Below, piece after piece: positions 33,432 to 42,795 of a DNA stretch of 64,000 nt; the stretch's first letter is position 1; each line of letters begins with the position of its first letter. Location of the stretch: NCBI RefSeq assembly GCF_022827545.1, contig NZ_CP094669.1, forward strand, positions 3,934,001 through 3,998,000, written 5' to 3'. The notes beneath the pieces are model-generated. The model did not search any database. It had not been told where the DNA came from and was given only the letters and a program-made list of their open reading frames with translations. A program made the position numbers and the translations under genes. Origin of the DNA: Hymenobacter tibetensis (GTDB lineage: Bacteria; Bacteroidota; Bacteroidia; Cytophagales; Hymenobacteraceae).

Positions 33432-35312
33432 TTATAAGGCCCAGACCCGCACCCCAATCCATCCATGGGTTAAAAGCACGACCGTCAGGTAGGTTAGGAA
33501 GAAGGCGTTGAAGGCTAGCACGCCTCTGACCCATGGACTTTTCACTTGTGACCATTGCTTAACCAGCATTCCAAGCGCCGCCATGGTAAATATTCCAAAA
33601 AACAGTGACAACAAAAATATAGTGAGCGAGGCAGGGTTAATTGAATTAAAAGCAATTTTGTTTTCATAATCAGTGACAGTCATTACTCTATAGGCAATAA
33701 TACCTGCACTAACTGCTAACCCCGGCAAGACACCAACCAAATACAGGTTACGACTAATTTTATTTGATATAATTAATAATAGCCAAACGACTGTCCATAA
33801 ACTGGCCGCTACTACTGCTAACGCCGACAGAGCAAAAAATAACTGCTCAAGCAAAACAGGTAAATAAGCAGTTTGCTCATAGTACTGGTGCGTATAAGCC
33901 TGCATGGAATTTTTCCCCAAACTATCGGTGATAAGAACTACAGAAGCGTGGCGTTCATTTTTTCGTTTAAATAACATACCTCGCTCCCACTCCAACGTAT
34001 CGGGTTGGCCCAAAAATGGCTTGATAATTATTTTATCTTTCCACTGGGAAAAGTGTACTCCCCTTATAATGCGTTGAATAAAATCCCATTGTTCGCTCCG
34101 AATGTTGAGCGGTTTATAATATCCAACAAAAGCGTTTAGAAAAACAGGTTTTATTTTTCGAGGTACTGCTACAGATATAAAAGGCGGTAAGTCTTTTGTC
34201 AAGAAATTCTCAACCAAAACAGAAATTCTCCACATGCCTTTGCCACCGTTATTGGCAATGGCGTATCCAATACGGCGCTGCCGGTCGTAATTAAACAACG
34301 ATTCAAATCCGTCCCCGCCTCCTGCATGACCTCGGAAGTTGGCTTTGGGATGGTTATAAAAGGTGCTATTTCCCAAAGCGTACCCCGTCTGAAGTCCTGC
34401 CTTAGCAGCTGCGGTGCTATGAATGGTTTCCATGGCAGAGAGGTAAGAAGCCGCCAGCCATGGTTTGCCGTTGACCTGCCAGTCGGCAAGGAAAAAAAGG
34501 AGAAATCGGGTCATATCTTCAGCACAAGAATGCAATGTTCCATGTGCCCCGTTTCCAGCCGGTACGTAGAAAGGAAAGGGCCTGTACGTTCCGTTTTCAA
34601 CCCGATACCCACGCGCATATTTCTCTGGCTTCTTGATTCTCACATCGAAATCAGATGTATGCATTCCCAACGGTTTCAGCAGCACCTGTTGCAAGTAGTT
34701 GTCCCAGCGCATACCAGAATACCGCTCGATCAGATAGCCCAGTAGCGCATAATTGGCATTCGCATAAGAACTAGCCAACCCCGGCTGCCATCTAGACACC
34801 AAACAGGTCTGGTAAAATCGGACAGCCGCTAGGCCAGTAAGGTTGGTGGCCGTGGTATTGTATACCATGTTCAGGTGCGAATCGTCGAATCCAGTTGAAT
34901 GCTCCAGCAACTGCACCACCCGCACCGGATGGGTTCCCTCCCAGGAGTTCTCATAGTGCACTTCCGGCGCAATGTCACTTAGCTTGTCTTCCAGCCGCAA
35001 TTTTCCTTCTTCTACAAGCTTAAGAACACCTAGTGCTACACACATCTTGTTGATGGAGCTTAAGTGAAACAGCGTCTTACCGTTTACCTGCTGGCCGGTT
35101 TCCACTACTGCCATCCCTAGCCCCCCCGAAAACACCACTGAATCCTTTGCTACAATAGACAGCATAAGCCCTGGCATCTGCTCTTGCTGCATCACGTTTT
35201 TGATTTCGGTGAGCAACTCCGGCAGCGTAGAAGGAGAAGGAGGTGTCTGAGCTGACGCCTGACTACAAGCGAACAGTGAAACGAAGAAAATCAGCCTTCT
35301 TAGCATGACCAT
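33432..35312 (-). CDS. Serine hydrolase (class C beta-lactamase fold) with C-terminal membrane domain
   Basis: About 626 residues. Signal peptide MVMLRRLIFFVSLFACSQAS, then a penicillin-binding/beta-lactamase-like domain with the nucleophile motif SSINK (SxxK), the YANANY (YxN) motif and GHAGGG (in place of KTG). Residues about 420-500 form a DUF-like linker (VGYYKPLNI). The C-terminal ~170 residues hold four to five transmembrane helices (LLEQLFFALSALAVVAASLW; NLYLVGVLPGLAVSAGIIAY), an architecture known for membrane-anchored esterase/peptidase proteins. The start is ATG at 35312 or 35306. Divergent from an AraC regulator gene, 424 bases apart; composition is more AT-rich than the average. 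Confidence 0.85.
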   Translation of the reverse strand: MVMLRRLIFFVSLFACSQASAQTPPSPSTLPELLTEIKNVMQQEQMPGLMLSIVAKDSVVFSGGLGMAVVETGQQVNGKTLFHLSSINKMCVALGVLKLVEEGKLRLEDKLSDIAPEVHYENSWEGTHPVRVVQLLEHSTGFDDSHLNMVYNTTATNLTGLAAVRFYQTCLVSRWQPGLASSYANANYALLGYLIERYSGMRWDNYLQQVLLKPLGMHTSDFDVRIKKPEKYARGYRVENGTYRPFPFYVPAGNGAHGTLHSCAEDMTRFLLFFLADWQVNGKPWLAASYLSAMETIHSTAAAKAGLQTGYALGNSTFYNHPKANFRGHAGGGDGFESLFNYDRQRRIGYAIANNGGKGMWRISVLVENFLTKDLPPFISVAVPRKIKPVFLNAFVGYYKPLNIRSEQWDFIQRIIRGVHFSQWKDKIIIKPFLGQPDTLEWERGMLFKRKNERHASVVLITDSLGKNSMQAYTHQYYEQTAYLPVLLEQLFFALSALAVVAASLWTVVWLLLIISNKISRNLYLVGVLPGLAVSAGIIAYRVMTVTDYENKIAFNSINPASLTIFLLSLFFGIFTMAALGMLVKQWSQVKSPWVRGVLAFNAFFLTYLTVVLLTHGWIGVRVWAL

Positions 35313-35736
35313 AAGGAGGAACGGTGGAGTGTGGTGGAGTGTGATGCAATGCGCAACAGAAGACTGAAGTGCTGGGCAAATGTCTTGCACCTCTTCACCG
35401 GAGTCGTTCGTCTGTATCCGTTCGAACAGCCTTCAGGCTATCGTGACGTACCATTGCATCCAGGTAATCACCTTGCGGGGTTCTGTTCCCGTGTCCAACC
35501 TGCTGGCCTTATTCTACCTTCTTGTACTGGCGTGAGCGTGCGTATGTCTTTATTCCACCAGTCATACGTAGCGTAGGAGCATCGCCCCTCCTAGAAAGAG
35601 CCCCCTACCTGTACTACTATGGGGTTACTTGACAGTACACTTAGAACGTTTTTGTAATTGTCATTTCAGGAACTAGCCATTTTTTATATTACACTGCCTA
35701 TATAGTTTATAACCAGAAAAAAACAGTTCTGCCAAT
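35313..35736. other. Divergent intergenic region between serine hydrolase and AraC regulator
   Basis: About 420 bases separating the two divergent starts, expected to hold both promoters and any operator for the regulator. A TTTG at 35655-35658 is followed about 19 bases later by TAGCCATTTT, a loose -33/-7 arrangement upstream of the regulator. No gene is supported here. Confidence 0.4.
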
Positions 35737-36900
35737 ATGCATATCATCTACACACTTGCTAGCGGAAGCCTTTTACTGCTAGCTTTTTTAACGTTTACTA
35801 ATCCCAGAAATGTAAATAAGAAGGCCAACCACTGGTTGGGTGTTTTTCTTTTCAGCTTTGCGTGCCTTTTGCTGGATCGTGTATTACCCGATACAGCTAT
35901 CTATAAGAAATACCCTCATCTGCTTGGGTTGACGGAACTAACCCGGTTTGCAATGGCACCTTCTTTATATATGGGTGTTGTATACTTCACTTATCCGGAT
36001 CGAAAATTTCATAGGAAAGACCTACTGCATTTTATTCCCTGCTTGCTCTTTCTATTTTATATAATTCCCTTTTTTCTTCACACAGCAGAAGAGAAACGCG
36101 CCATCCTAGCGGGACATTTTCCTTTGCCTAATGCGCTTACTGCCCTTATAGGCAGATGTATGTTTTATGCCATAAAAATTCAGATCATACTATATTGGGT
36201 AGCAGCTTATATACGATTGCGCCGACATCAACAGAACGTCCAACTATTTGCTTCAAATATTGGAAATATTGGTCTGGGCTGGATGCGGTATTTCTTATTG
36301 AGTTTAGTGTCGCTGATCTTTCTGTGGTTCAATGAGCTTTTCTTTCACATCCAACCGCTTATTGCGCTAACTCCTTGGCTGTTTCTCGTGGCTGTTTATT
36401 GCATTAGCTATTTTTCACTTCGCCAGCCAGAAATCTTTGATTTTCCGGAACCAGAAGTAGTCGAGATAAGGCAGATTATACAAGAACAAGTACAAGACAA
36501 AAAGGCGGTTCTACCCCGGATAGCAGCCGATCAGATGCAACCTCTCAAAGACAGGTTATATCAGTTGATGCATCTTGAAAAAATGTATCTGGAGGCTGAA
36601 TTAGGCTTGCCCGATTTGGCGAAACGCATGAAGCTCTCCTCGCATGAACTTTCCTACCTGCTCAATGAAGGACTTGGAAAGAATTTCTTTCAGTTCATCA
36701 ATGAGTACCGAGTAGAAGAGGCCAAACGGTTGTTGCTTTCCGACCAACATCGCCACCTCAATATGCTGGGCATAGCCTACGAAGCAGGGTTTAGCTCTAA
36801 AACAACGTTTAATACCACCTTCAAGAAGGTGGTTGGCCAGTCGCCAAGCCAGTTCGTACAGGCCCATACCACTCAACACCTAAAAGAAGCGCTTGAGTAA
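35737..36900 (+). CDS. Membrane-anchored AraC-family transcription regulator
   Basis: 387 residues. The first ~240 contain about seven hydrophobic segments (for example GSLLLLAFLTF, FLFSFACLLLDRVL, HFIPCLLFLFYIIPFFLH, FLLSLVSLIFLWFNELFF), a sensor-like membrane domain. The C-terminus (about 285-380) is an AraC double helix-turn-helix: LPDLAKRMKLSSHELSYLLN then FFQFINEYRVEEAKRLL and the second HTH MLGIAYEAGFSSKTTFNTTF. Regulators of this build sense membrane or extracellular cues; here the divergent serine hydrolase is the obvious target, by inference. Confidence 0.88.
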   Translation: MHIIYTLASGSLLLLAFLTFTNPRNVNKKANHWLGVFLFSFACLLLDRVLPDTAIYKKYPHLLGLTELTRFAMAPSLYMGVVYFTYPDRKFHRKDLLHFIPCLLFLFYIIPFFLHTAEEKRAILAGHFPLPNALTALIGRCMFYAIKIQIILYWVAAYIRLRRHQQNVQLFASNIGNIGLGWMRYFLLSLVSLIFLWFNELFFHIQPLIALTPWLFLVAVYCISYFSLRQPEIFDFPEPEVVEIRQIIQEQVQDKKAVLPRIAADQMQPLKDRLYQLMHLEKMYLEAELGLPDLAKRMKLSSHELSYLLNEGLGKNFFQFINEYRVEEAKRLLLSDQHRHLNMLGIAYEAGFSSKTTFNTTFKKVVGQSPSQFVQAHTTQHLKEALE

Positions 36901-37457
36901 CTCCAAGCCGCCGGAAACTGACGAAAAACAACGAGGCACGTAAAATGACCCACTCTGCCAGGCCCAAAATCTTTGTATTGGGTGAGTTCATACGGGTGTG
37001 GTGTACACCTTAGATTGGAAATACTCCTTTCCTAAGCGCCGGGTATACCTAACCTTGTGTCAAACACCAGTGACTTGTCTTCACAAACCCGGTATGTCGC
37101 TCGGCTTACACTTGCTTTCGATAGGATTTGAGCGTGCAGCCTCCGAAGAGCTCAAAAAAACTTGCGGAGGTTAATAGCAATGACGGCTACCGTTGAGGCT
37201 AAGTGCTTTTGACCCGCTCTGCCCTTCAATCCAATTGGCTATACATATGCAATGGTCGGGAGGAAACCCTGCACACCGCTTATCAGGCGTTGAGACCCAA
37301 GCCGGAGTACTATCGGGGGCGGTGCGCACGTGAAAGCCAGCAACGTAGTGACTGATGACAAGCACTTCCGCTCATACTTATGACCTTATTTAGAACCCTA
37401 TGTTAGTTGAGGCAACTTCGTCGTTGTGGGGTTGAGCATTATTTACAGTAGTATTCT
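36901..37457. other. Long intergenic region with decayed-looking sequence
   Basis: About 560 bases. An imperfect hairpin occurs at 37140-37170 (CCTCCGAAG ... CTTGCGGAGG) and there are short open stretches on both strands, none with a start, codon pattern or family match I would support. It may contain old gene debris, but I see no recognisable transposase or other gene. Confidence 0.35.
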
Positions 37458-38294
37458 ATGCCGCCTACTATTTGGGCTACTATCGTTTTTTGGGGGCTAT
37501 TGTGGGCAGGTTTCTGCGTTGGCCTGTGCGCCGGATTTTGGCGCGCTACTCCTCGCCTATTGAGCTGGGCCGCGTTGGCGTGCGTCGTGCATTACTACAC
37601 GTTGCGGCTGGTGCCCTCCTGGCCTATATGGGCCTATTGGCTGCACTTGGTAACAACTGACGAGTTACGCCAACTGTCTTGGCCTGTTCCCTTAAACTGG
37701 GTTGGCAAGAGCTTGGGGGTGCTGTGCTCGTTGGGGTGGGTTTATGCCTTAAGGCGCGCTACGCCCGCCGCAGCCGGCTTGGTACAGCCCACTCCTGGGT
37801 CGGTACGGGCGGTGGCGCCAGCAGTGTTGGTTGTGGCGGTTGGCCTGCTAGGAGAAGCGTATGCCTCACGCTTCAACTTCCTTTCTTTAACTGCCGGCCA
37901 GCACCTATACTACCTAACCCTGCCTGGCCTGGACGAAGAATTGTTTTACCGCGGAGCGCTGTTGGGCTTGCTAGCTCCTGGGTTGCCCCGCGTTTTGCCC
38001 TTGCCCGGTACACGCACGAGTTGGGGCGGGGTGGTAGGGGTCCTGCTGTTTACGTTGGGGCACGGCCTAGGCTTTCCAGATAGGCTCTTCGAGTTGGGAT
38101 TCGGTGCAGACTTCTGGCGCTACGTGCGGGCTTGGTGGTCCCCAACTCATTTCCCGCTACACACGGTACTCTTTCAATTGGGAATGGGCACGTTTTTCTT
38201 GTGGGTGCGTGAGCGTACGGGCTCGGCATGGGTAGCTGCGGCAGTGCATTGTCTTATGAACGGTTGTCTCGCCCTAGGCCATGCTATGGGGTAA
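37458..38294 (+). CDS. CPBP-family intramembrane glutamic endopeptidase
   Basis: 278 residues, about seven to eight transmembrane helices. The CPBP (type II CAAX/ABI) motifs are complete: EExxxR as DEELFYRG, FxxxH as FTLGHG and HxxxN as HCLMNG. Members cleave membrane-bound substrates or act in bacteriocin self-immunity; no bacteriocin or prenylated substrate gene is adjacent, so the role is open. The ATG at 37458 starts in a hydrophobic helix (IWATIVFWGLLWAGF). Confidence 0.88.
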   Translation: MPPTIWATIVFWGLLWAGFCVGLCAGFWRATPRLLSWAALACVVHYYTLRLVPSWPIWAYWLHLVTTDELRQLSWPVPLNWVGKSLGVLCSLGWVYALRRATPAAAGLVQPTPGSVRAVAPAVLVVAVGLLGEAYASRFNFLSLTAGQHLYYLTLPGLDEELFYRGALLGLLAPGLPRVLPLPGTRTSWGGVVGVLLFTLGHGLGFPDRLFELGFGADFWRYVRAWWSPTHFPLHTVLFQLGMGTFFLWVRERTGSAWVAAAVHCLMNGCLALGHAMG

Positions 38295-38366
38295 GATCCC
38301 AACCGAGCAACGGCAATCGGTTGAGAGTTGGCTTCACCACGCTGTTCTATATCGTGGTTATACAGT

Positions 38367-38948
38367 TCATGCTTTCGCATGAATAGTTACCTCGTCGTGC
38401 TCGCCCAAGGCCGTGATAAGGAAATTGCTAGGATTGCCTTTCGTATCCAACTCATAATCTTGCAAATCAATTAACTCTTCTGCCTCTTGAGTTTGATAGG
38501 CAAAAAAGTATAGAGGCATAGCGTTTATATCTTCTAGCTGCGCATCAAATAAAATCTTCTGGACAAAAACCCCATCGGCTCGTGCAACTCTAAAGTCAGT
38601 AAAGTAACCCTCGAAAAAAGGCACTGATGGCTCTGTTTGATAAAGCACCAACGGTTCGTCCTCAAAGTAGCCTTCCGCTGCATCAGAAATATCTGCTGCA
38701 TATACTGTCTTATAACGCAAAGCAAAGGTTGGTCTGATTTCTAGAGTATACCATTCCTCCACAGTATCAGATGCTGGTACCTTAGCAGGCAGAATAACGT
38801 CTCGCACCCAAAGACAAACCAAAACAAGTAACGCAATAGGAAGCAGCACTAAGCCAATCGCCACTACGAGAGTAACTACAAGTGCATCTTCAACTGTGCT
38901 GCTGTTATTAGATGAAGTAAGTTTTCTCGTGATTGATACGCCTTCCAT
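38367..38948 (-). CDS. Hypothetical single-pass membrane protein
   Basis: 193 residues. One strong hydrophobic helix (VVTLVVAIGLVLLPIALLVL, about 24-43) follows a short Ser/Thr-rich N-terminus; the remaining 140 residues are soluble and acidic with alternating strands (YFEDEPLVLYQ; GYFTDFRVARADGVFVQKIL) likely on the outer face. No family recognised. It lies between the CPBP and AraC genes on the minus strand. Confidence 0.65.
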   Translation of the reverse strand: MEGVSITRKLTSSNNSSTVEDALVVTLVVAIGLVLLPIALLVLVCLWVRDVILPAKVPASDTVEEWYTLEIRPTFALRYKTVYAADISDAAEGYFEDEPLVLYQTEPSVPFFEGYFTDFRVARADGVFVQKILFDAQLEDINAMPLYFFAYQTQEAEELIDLQDYELDTKGNPSNFLITALGEHDEVTIHAKA

Positions 38949-38987
38949 ATGAAGCGGCTGTACAAGGCTAAAGGCAAAGACAAACTA

Positions 38988-39392
38988 TCACAAAGCGTCG
39001 GTGTGGCGCTCGGCCCATATTTGCTCCCGGTATTGTTTAGGTGTGCAGCCTTCGAACCGCTTAAAGAACTTGGTGAAGTTAGACGGGTCGTAGGTGAGGT
39101 TGGCGGCAATGTCGGCAATGGAGCGGTTGGTGTCGCGCAGCAGTTGCCGGGACACGTCCATGATGCGGGCCTCAAAATAGTAGCACGGCGAGTGGCCGGT
39201 AGTAAGCTTAACGGTGTTGCTGAGGTGCGTGGGATGAATGTGTAGTTGGTCGGCTAGGTCGCGGATTTCCAGCATTTCGGTGGCCCGCCCTGCCACCACG
39301 TCGGCGAGGTGCTGATCGACAACGCGCAGAAAGTCGGCGGTTATTTCGTGCTGGCGGGCTAGGAGTTTCTTAGGAATGGTTGTGGTGAGCAT
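38988..39392 (-). CDS. AraC-family transcription regulator (DNA-binding part only)
   Basis: 134 residues consisting essentially of the C-terminal double HTH: MLEIRDLADQLHIHPTHLSN, then YFEARIMDVSRQLLRDTNRS and the second HTH DIAANLTYDPSNFTKFFKRF followed by GCTPKQYRE. No sensing domain precedes it, apart from about 40 residues. The in-frame ATG at 39392 is preferred over 39467, whose extension would be a hydrophobic segment of doubtful coding quality; that longer form, if used, would be membrane-anchored. Starts lie 101 bases from the start of the divergent AraC gene. Confidence 0.82.
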   Translation of the reverse strand: MLTTTIPKKLLARQHEITADFLRVVDQHLADVVAGRATEMLEIRDLADQLHIHPTHLSNTVKLTTGHSPCYYFEARIMDVSRQLLRDTNRSIADIAANLTYDPSNFTKFFKRFEGCTPKQYREQIWAERHTDAL

Positions 39393-39493
39393 AGCGGGCG
39401 AATGAAGCTGGAAAAACCAAGTAACGAAGGCCAGGATAGCGAGCAGCAAGGTAACAGGAAGTTGCAATAGTTTGATTTGTGTAACTTCGCTTT

Positions 39494-40396
39494 ATGCACA
39501 AGCCCGTCAGCCTCGAAGACTTCTACCAAAGTAAGATTCACTGGATGCCCGAAAACCTCAAGCAGGATATCGGGCACTTCAACGTATTCCGGCTCGATGA
39601 CTTTGTTGGTCCAAAAGCCTGCCACCTGCCCTACAGCCGCAAAGACTTCTACAAAATCACGCTGGTCACGGGCCGCAGCAACTACCACTTCGCCGACAAG
39701 ACCGTGGAAGTGCGGGGCAACGCGCTGCTGTTTGCCAACCCCATGGTGCCCTACGATTGGGAGCCGCTCGACGACCAGCAAACTGGGTTCTTCTGCATCT
39801 TCACCGAGGCGTTTCTGCAACGCCACTCACACGCTGGAGTGCTGGAATTACCGATGTTCAAGCCCGGTGGCCAACCCCTCTACTCGCTGAACGATGAGCA
39901 GCTATCAGCTTGCAAGCAGTTGTTCGAGAAGATGTTCGCTGAAATAGATTCCAGCTACGCCTTCAAGTACGACCTGCTGCGCAACTACGTGTTTGAGCTG
40001 GTCCACAGCGCCCTGAAGCTCCAACCAGCTACCACGCTGTACCAGGACAGCAACGCGGCCACCCGCATTGCCTCCTTGTTTACTGAATTGCTGGAACGCC
40101 AATTCCCCATTGAAACGCCTGGCCAACAAGTACAGCTGCGCAACGCCAACGCCTTTGCCGGACAGTTGGCCGTGCACGTAAACCACCTGAACCGGGCGCT
40201 GAAAGAAGTAACTGGCAAGACCACCTCCCAACTCATTGCCGACCGCCTAGTGCAAGAAGCCCACGCCTTGCTGAAGCACACCGCCTGGAACGTGTCGGAA
40301 ATCAGCTACTCTTTGGGATTCGAAGAACCAGCTCATTTCAGCAACTTTTTCAAGAAACGCGCGGGAGTCACGCCCACTGCCATGCGGGTTGTTTGA
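39494..40396 (+). CDS. AraC-family transcription regulator with N-terminal cupin-like domain
   Basis: 300 residues. Residues about 35-130 form a beta-rich ligand-binding domain (YKITLVTGRSNYHFADKTVE; NALLFANPMVPYDWE), followed by a linker and a C-terminal AraC double HTH (NAFAGQLAVHVNHLNRALKE; ALLKHTAWNVSEISYSLGFE; FSNFFKKRAGVTP). The first SDR gene starts 82 bases downstream behind its own TAnnTTTG element, so this regulator probably controls the SDR pair. Ligand unknown. Confidence 0.9.
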   Translation: MHKPVSLEDFYQSKIHWMPENLKQDIGHFNVFRLDDFVGPKACHLPYSRKDFYKITLVTGRSNYHFADKTVEVRGNALLFANPMVPYDWEPLDDQQTGFFCIFTEAFLQRHSHAGVLELPMFKPGGQPLYSLNDEQLSACKQLFEKMFAEIDSSYAFKYDLLRNYVFELVHSALKLQPATTLYQDSNAATRIASLFTELLERQFPIETPGQQVQLRNANAFAGQLAVHVNHLNRALKEVTGKTTSQLIADRLVQEAHALLKHTAWNVSEISYSLGFEEPAHFSNFFKKRAGVTPTAMRVV

Positions 40397-40448
40397 TTTT
40401 CGCAAGCATTGGTTTGAACTGGGTAAGCCCTTCGGCTAGTAGCGGCTC

Positions 40449-40456
40449 TAGCTTTG
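40449..40456 (+). promoter_or_regulatory. Bacteroidetes -7 promoter element for the first SDR gene
   Basis: TAGCTTTG fits the TAnnTTTG -7 consensus, 30 bases upstream of the ATG at 40479, implying a short leader of about 15-20 bases. No TTTG lies at the standard -33 distance, as expected for a promoter that may need the adjacent AraC activator. Confidence 0.45.
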
Positions 40457-40478
40457 TACTGTACAAACAGAACAAGCA

Positions 40479-41318
40479 ATGAGCACTCCCAAAACATGGT
40501 TTGTCACGGGCGCGTCGCAAGGCCTGGGCCTCGCGCTGGTAAAGCAACTGCTACACACCGGCCACCGCGTAGCCGCCACCTCGCGCCGGCTCGAAAGCCT
40601 GACGCAGGCCGTAGGCGAGGCGGCGGTCAACTTCCTTCCCCTTGAAACCGACCTTACCAACGAGGCCAGCGTGCAGCAAGCCGTGGCTCGTACGCTGGCT
40701 ACATTTGGCCGGTTGGATGTGGCAGTCAATAACGCTGGCTACGGTATTGGCGGCAGCATCGAGGAACTGACTGATGCCGAGGTGCGGCAGTCGTTTGATG
40801 TGAATGTGTTTGGTGGGCTGAACGTAATTCGGCAGGTGCTACCGCATATGCGCGCCGCCCAGGCCGGGCACATCATCACTATTTCATCGATTGCGGGCAT
40901 AGCGCCAGCTACGGGCTGGGCTATTTACGCGGCCACCAAGTTTGCGGTGGAAGGCTTTTCCGACGCGCTAGCGCAGGATGTAGCGCCGTTCGGCATCAAG
41001 GTTACGGCGGTAGCGCCCGGAGCATTTCGCACCAACTTTCTTACGCCCGAGTCGTTGGTGTTTGCCCAGCAGCCGCTAGCGGTTTACCAGGCCGTGCGCG
41101 CCTCGCACGAGCGGTACCTGGCCATGAACGGCACCCAGGCTGGCGACCCGGAGAAAGCGGCAGCGGCTATCATGCAACTAGCTGCCGCGCCCAACCCACC
41201 GGTGCATTTGCTGCTTGGCCAAGACGCTTACCAGCGTGCTACCCACAAACTGGACACCTCCCGCCAGGAAATCGAGACCTGGAAACAACTGACTTTTTCA
41301 ACCGGCTTCGAGCAGTAG
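40479..41318 (+). CDS. SDR-family oxidoreductase, first of a tandem pair
   Basis: 279 residues. Classical SDR motifs: TGASQGLGLALVKQLL at the N-terminus, NNAGYGIGG, ISSIAGIAPATGWAIYAATK (catalytic Ser and YxxxK) and VAPGAFRTNFL. The C-terminal segment HLLLGQDAYQRATHKLD is specific to the clade formerly called oxidoreductase/retinol dehydrogenase-like. It is about two-thirds identical in layout to the next gene, with the same terminal sequence, so the two arose by tandem duplication. Substrate unknown. Confidence 0.92.
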   Translation: MSTPKTWFVTGASQGLGLALVKQLLHTGHRVAATSRRLESLTQAVGEAAVNFLPLETDLTNEASVQQAVARTLATFGRLDVAVNNAGYGIGGSIEELTDAEVRQSFDVNVFGGLNVIRQVLPHMRAAQAGHIITISSIAGIAPATGWAIYAATKFAVEGFSDALAQDVAPFGIKVTAVAPGAFRTNFLTPESLVFAQQPLAVYQAVRASHERYLAMNGTQAGDPEKAAAAIMQLAAAPNPPVHLLLGQDAYQRATHKLDTSRQEIETWKQLTFSTGFEQ

Positions 41319-41505
41319 CAGCAGCTAAAAGCGGCCTGGGTGCTGAGCTTTCATGTTACGATTTCACTTTTGGCTGCAATAAAACGAAGCCACGTGCGTC
41401 TGCCCTTGTAGCTGCTCCACACTTTAACCGCTTTTCTTATGCTCTATCAATTCGCAAGCCTCGCCCTGAGTGATTCACTGTCTTATCAAGAAAAATATCA
41501 ACAAC

Positions 41506-42354
41506 ATGAAAACCAAGAATATATGGTTCGTGACCGGCGCCTCGAAGGGGTTGGGTCTGACACTAGTTCACCATCTGCTGGCCCACGGCTATTCGGTAGC
41601 AGCCACCTCCCGCAACCTGGAGGAGTTGAAACAAGCCGTGCCGCCTAGCCATGGGCAGTTCCTGCCGCTGTACATGGACCTCGGCAACGAGGAAAGCGTG
41701 CAGCAGGCCATTGCCACCACCATCAGCACCCTCGGAGGGCTCGATGTGATAGTCAACAACGCCGGCTACGGCCAGCTTGGCGCCCTAGAAGAACTCTCCA
41801 ACCAGGAAGCGCGCATGAACTTCGACGTGAATGTGTTCGGCATGCTCAACGTCATCCGGTATGCTACGCCGCATCTGCGGCAGCAGGGTTCGGGCCACGT
41901 GTTCAACATTGCCTCTGTTGGGGGCTTTATGGGCAACTTCCCCGGTTGGGGCATCTATTGCGCCACCAAGTTCGCGGTGGCGGGCCTCACCGAGTCTTAT
42001 GCTGCTGAAGTACAAGAATTTGGCGTCCGAGCTACTGTAGTGTATCCTGGTTACTTCCGCACCGATTTCCTGACTTCCGGCTCGTTGGGCACGCCCCAGC
42101 ATCCTCTCCCCGAGTATCAAGCGGTGCGCGACTCCCAAGCAGCACACGAGCAACAAATCAACGGCAACCAGCCCGGCGACCCTGAGAAGGCAGCCGCGCT
42201 TCTACTCGAAGTAAGTGAAGCAGACACTGCACCCGTTCACTTGTTCTTGGGGGCAGATGCCTATCAGATGGCCGAACAAAAAATAGCCACTGTGCAGCAA
42301 CAGATGGAGCAATGGCAGCAGCAGGCTACCTCCACCAATTTCACCCAGGCATAG
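41506..42354 (+). CDS. SDR-family oxidoreductase, second of a tandem pair
   Basis: 282 residues, MKTKNIWFVTGASKGLGLTL onward. Same motifs as its neighbour: TGASKGLG, NNAGYGQLG, the catalytic region NIASVGGFMGNFPGWGIYCA followed by TK, VYPGYFRTDFLTSG and the ending HLFLGADAYQMAEQKI. Note that the usual Ser before the YxxxK segment is present (IASVGG). The intergenic gap of 187 bases lets it have its own promoter. The ATG at 41506 is preferred over 41470 (a polar extension). A terminator follows at 42378. Confidence 0.92.
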   Translation: MKTKNIWFVTGASKGLGLTLVHHLLAHGYSVAATSRNLEELKQAVPPSHGQFLPLYMDLGNEESVQQAIATTISTLGGLDVIVNNAGYGQLGALEELSNQEARMNFDVNVFGMLNVIRYATPHLRQQGSGHVFNIASVGGFMGNFPGWGIYCATKFAVAGLTESYAAEVQEFGVRATVVYPGYFRTDFLTSGSLGTPQHPLPEYQAVRDSQAAHEQQINGNQPGDPEKAAALLLEVSEADTAPVHLFLGADAYQMAEQKIATVQQQMEQWQQQATSTNFTQA

Positions 42355-42377
42355 CCATTGCTTGCTTAGAAGCATAT

Positions 42378-42408
42378 AAAAGCCCGCCACTCTCAGTGGC
42401 GGGCTTTT
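42378..42408. terminator. Terminator after the SDR pair
   Basis: Perfect stem AAAAGCCCGCCACT and complement around CTC, with T-runs usable from both strands. It lies 24 bases after the SDR stop and also faces the convergent small protein gene ending at 42460. Confidence 0.85.
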
Positions 42409-42459
42409 TCGTGTACTAGCAGTTGCTAGTGAGGCAATTTCAACTGAAGCCCCCTTATG

Positions 42460-42795
42460 CTAGAAGGGGTTCATGAGCAGGAAGAGCAGGTTGTGGTAGA
42501 CGATACCCTGCTCGCCGTCGTGGATGCCATCTAGGCCCGCATCTTCCATCAGGGCCTCCACTTCTTCATAGTCTTGCAGGAACTCCATTTCTGTTTCGTC
42601 GGAGTTGGGTAGCTGCGTGTAGGACAGGTAGCGCCGTTTCCTTTCCAGCGTGATATACAGCTTCTGGTGTTTGGTTTGGGCCACCAGTAGCGCGTCGCAG
42701 GACTCCATATCGTCTCCGTCAGGAGTCTGGATATAGATAGTCGTTTTCTCGGTTTCGGGCGTGTACTGAAAGAAACTGGCGGAGTCGAGGCTCAT
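42460..42795 (-). CDS. Hypothetical small cytoplasmic protein
   Basis: 111 residues, starting MSLDSASFFQYTPETEK. Acidic, with a strand pair (TTIYIQTPDGDDMESCDALL; KLYITLERKRRYLSYTQLP) followed by a helical acidic segment (EMEFLQDYEEVEALMEDAGL). No recognised family. Its start faces the DUF3667 gene, with an unusual hairpin in the space between (42909-42940). The frame extends to 42849, but the ATG at 42795 is a better start. Confidence 0.65.
   Translation of the reverse strand: MSLDSASFFQYTPETEKTTIYIQTPDGDDMESCDALLVAQTKHQKLYITLERKRRYLSYTQLPNSDETEMEFLQDYEEVEALMEDAGLDGIHDGEQGIVYHNLLFLLMNPF

Noticed and set aside
37171..37365. Minus-strand frame of 64 codons in the long gap before the CPBP gene
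   Set aside because: No recognisable domain, unusual composition and no terminator or promoter features; treated as chance.
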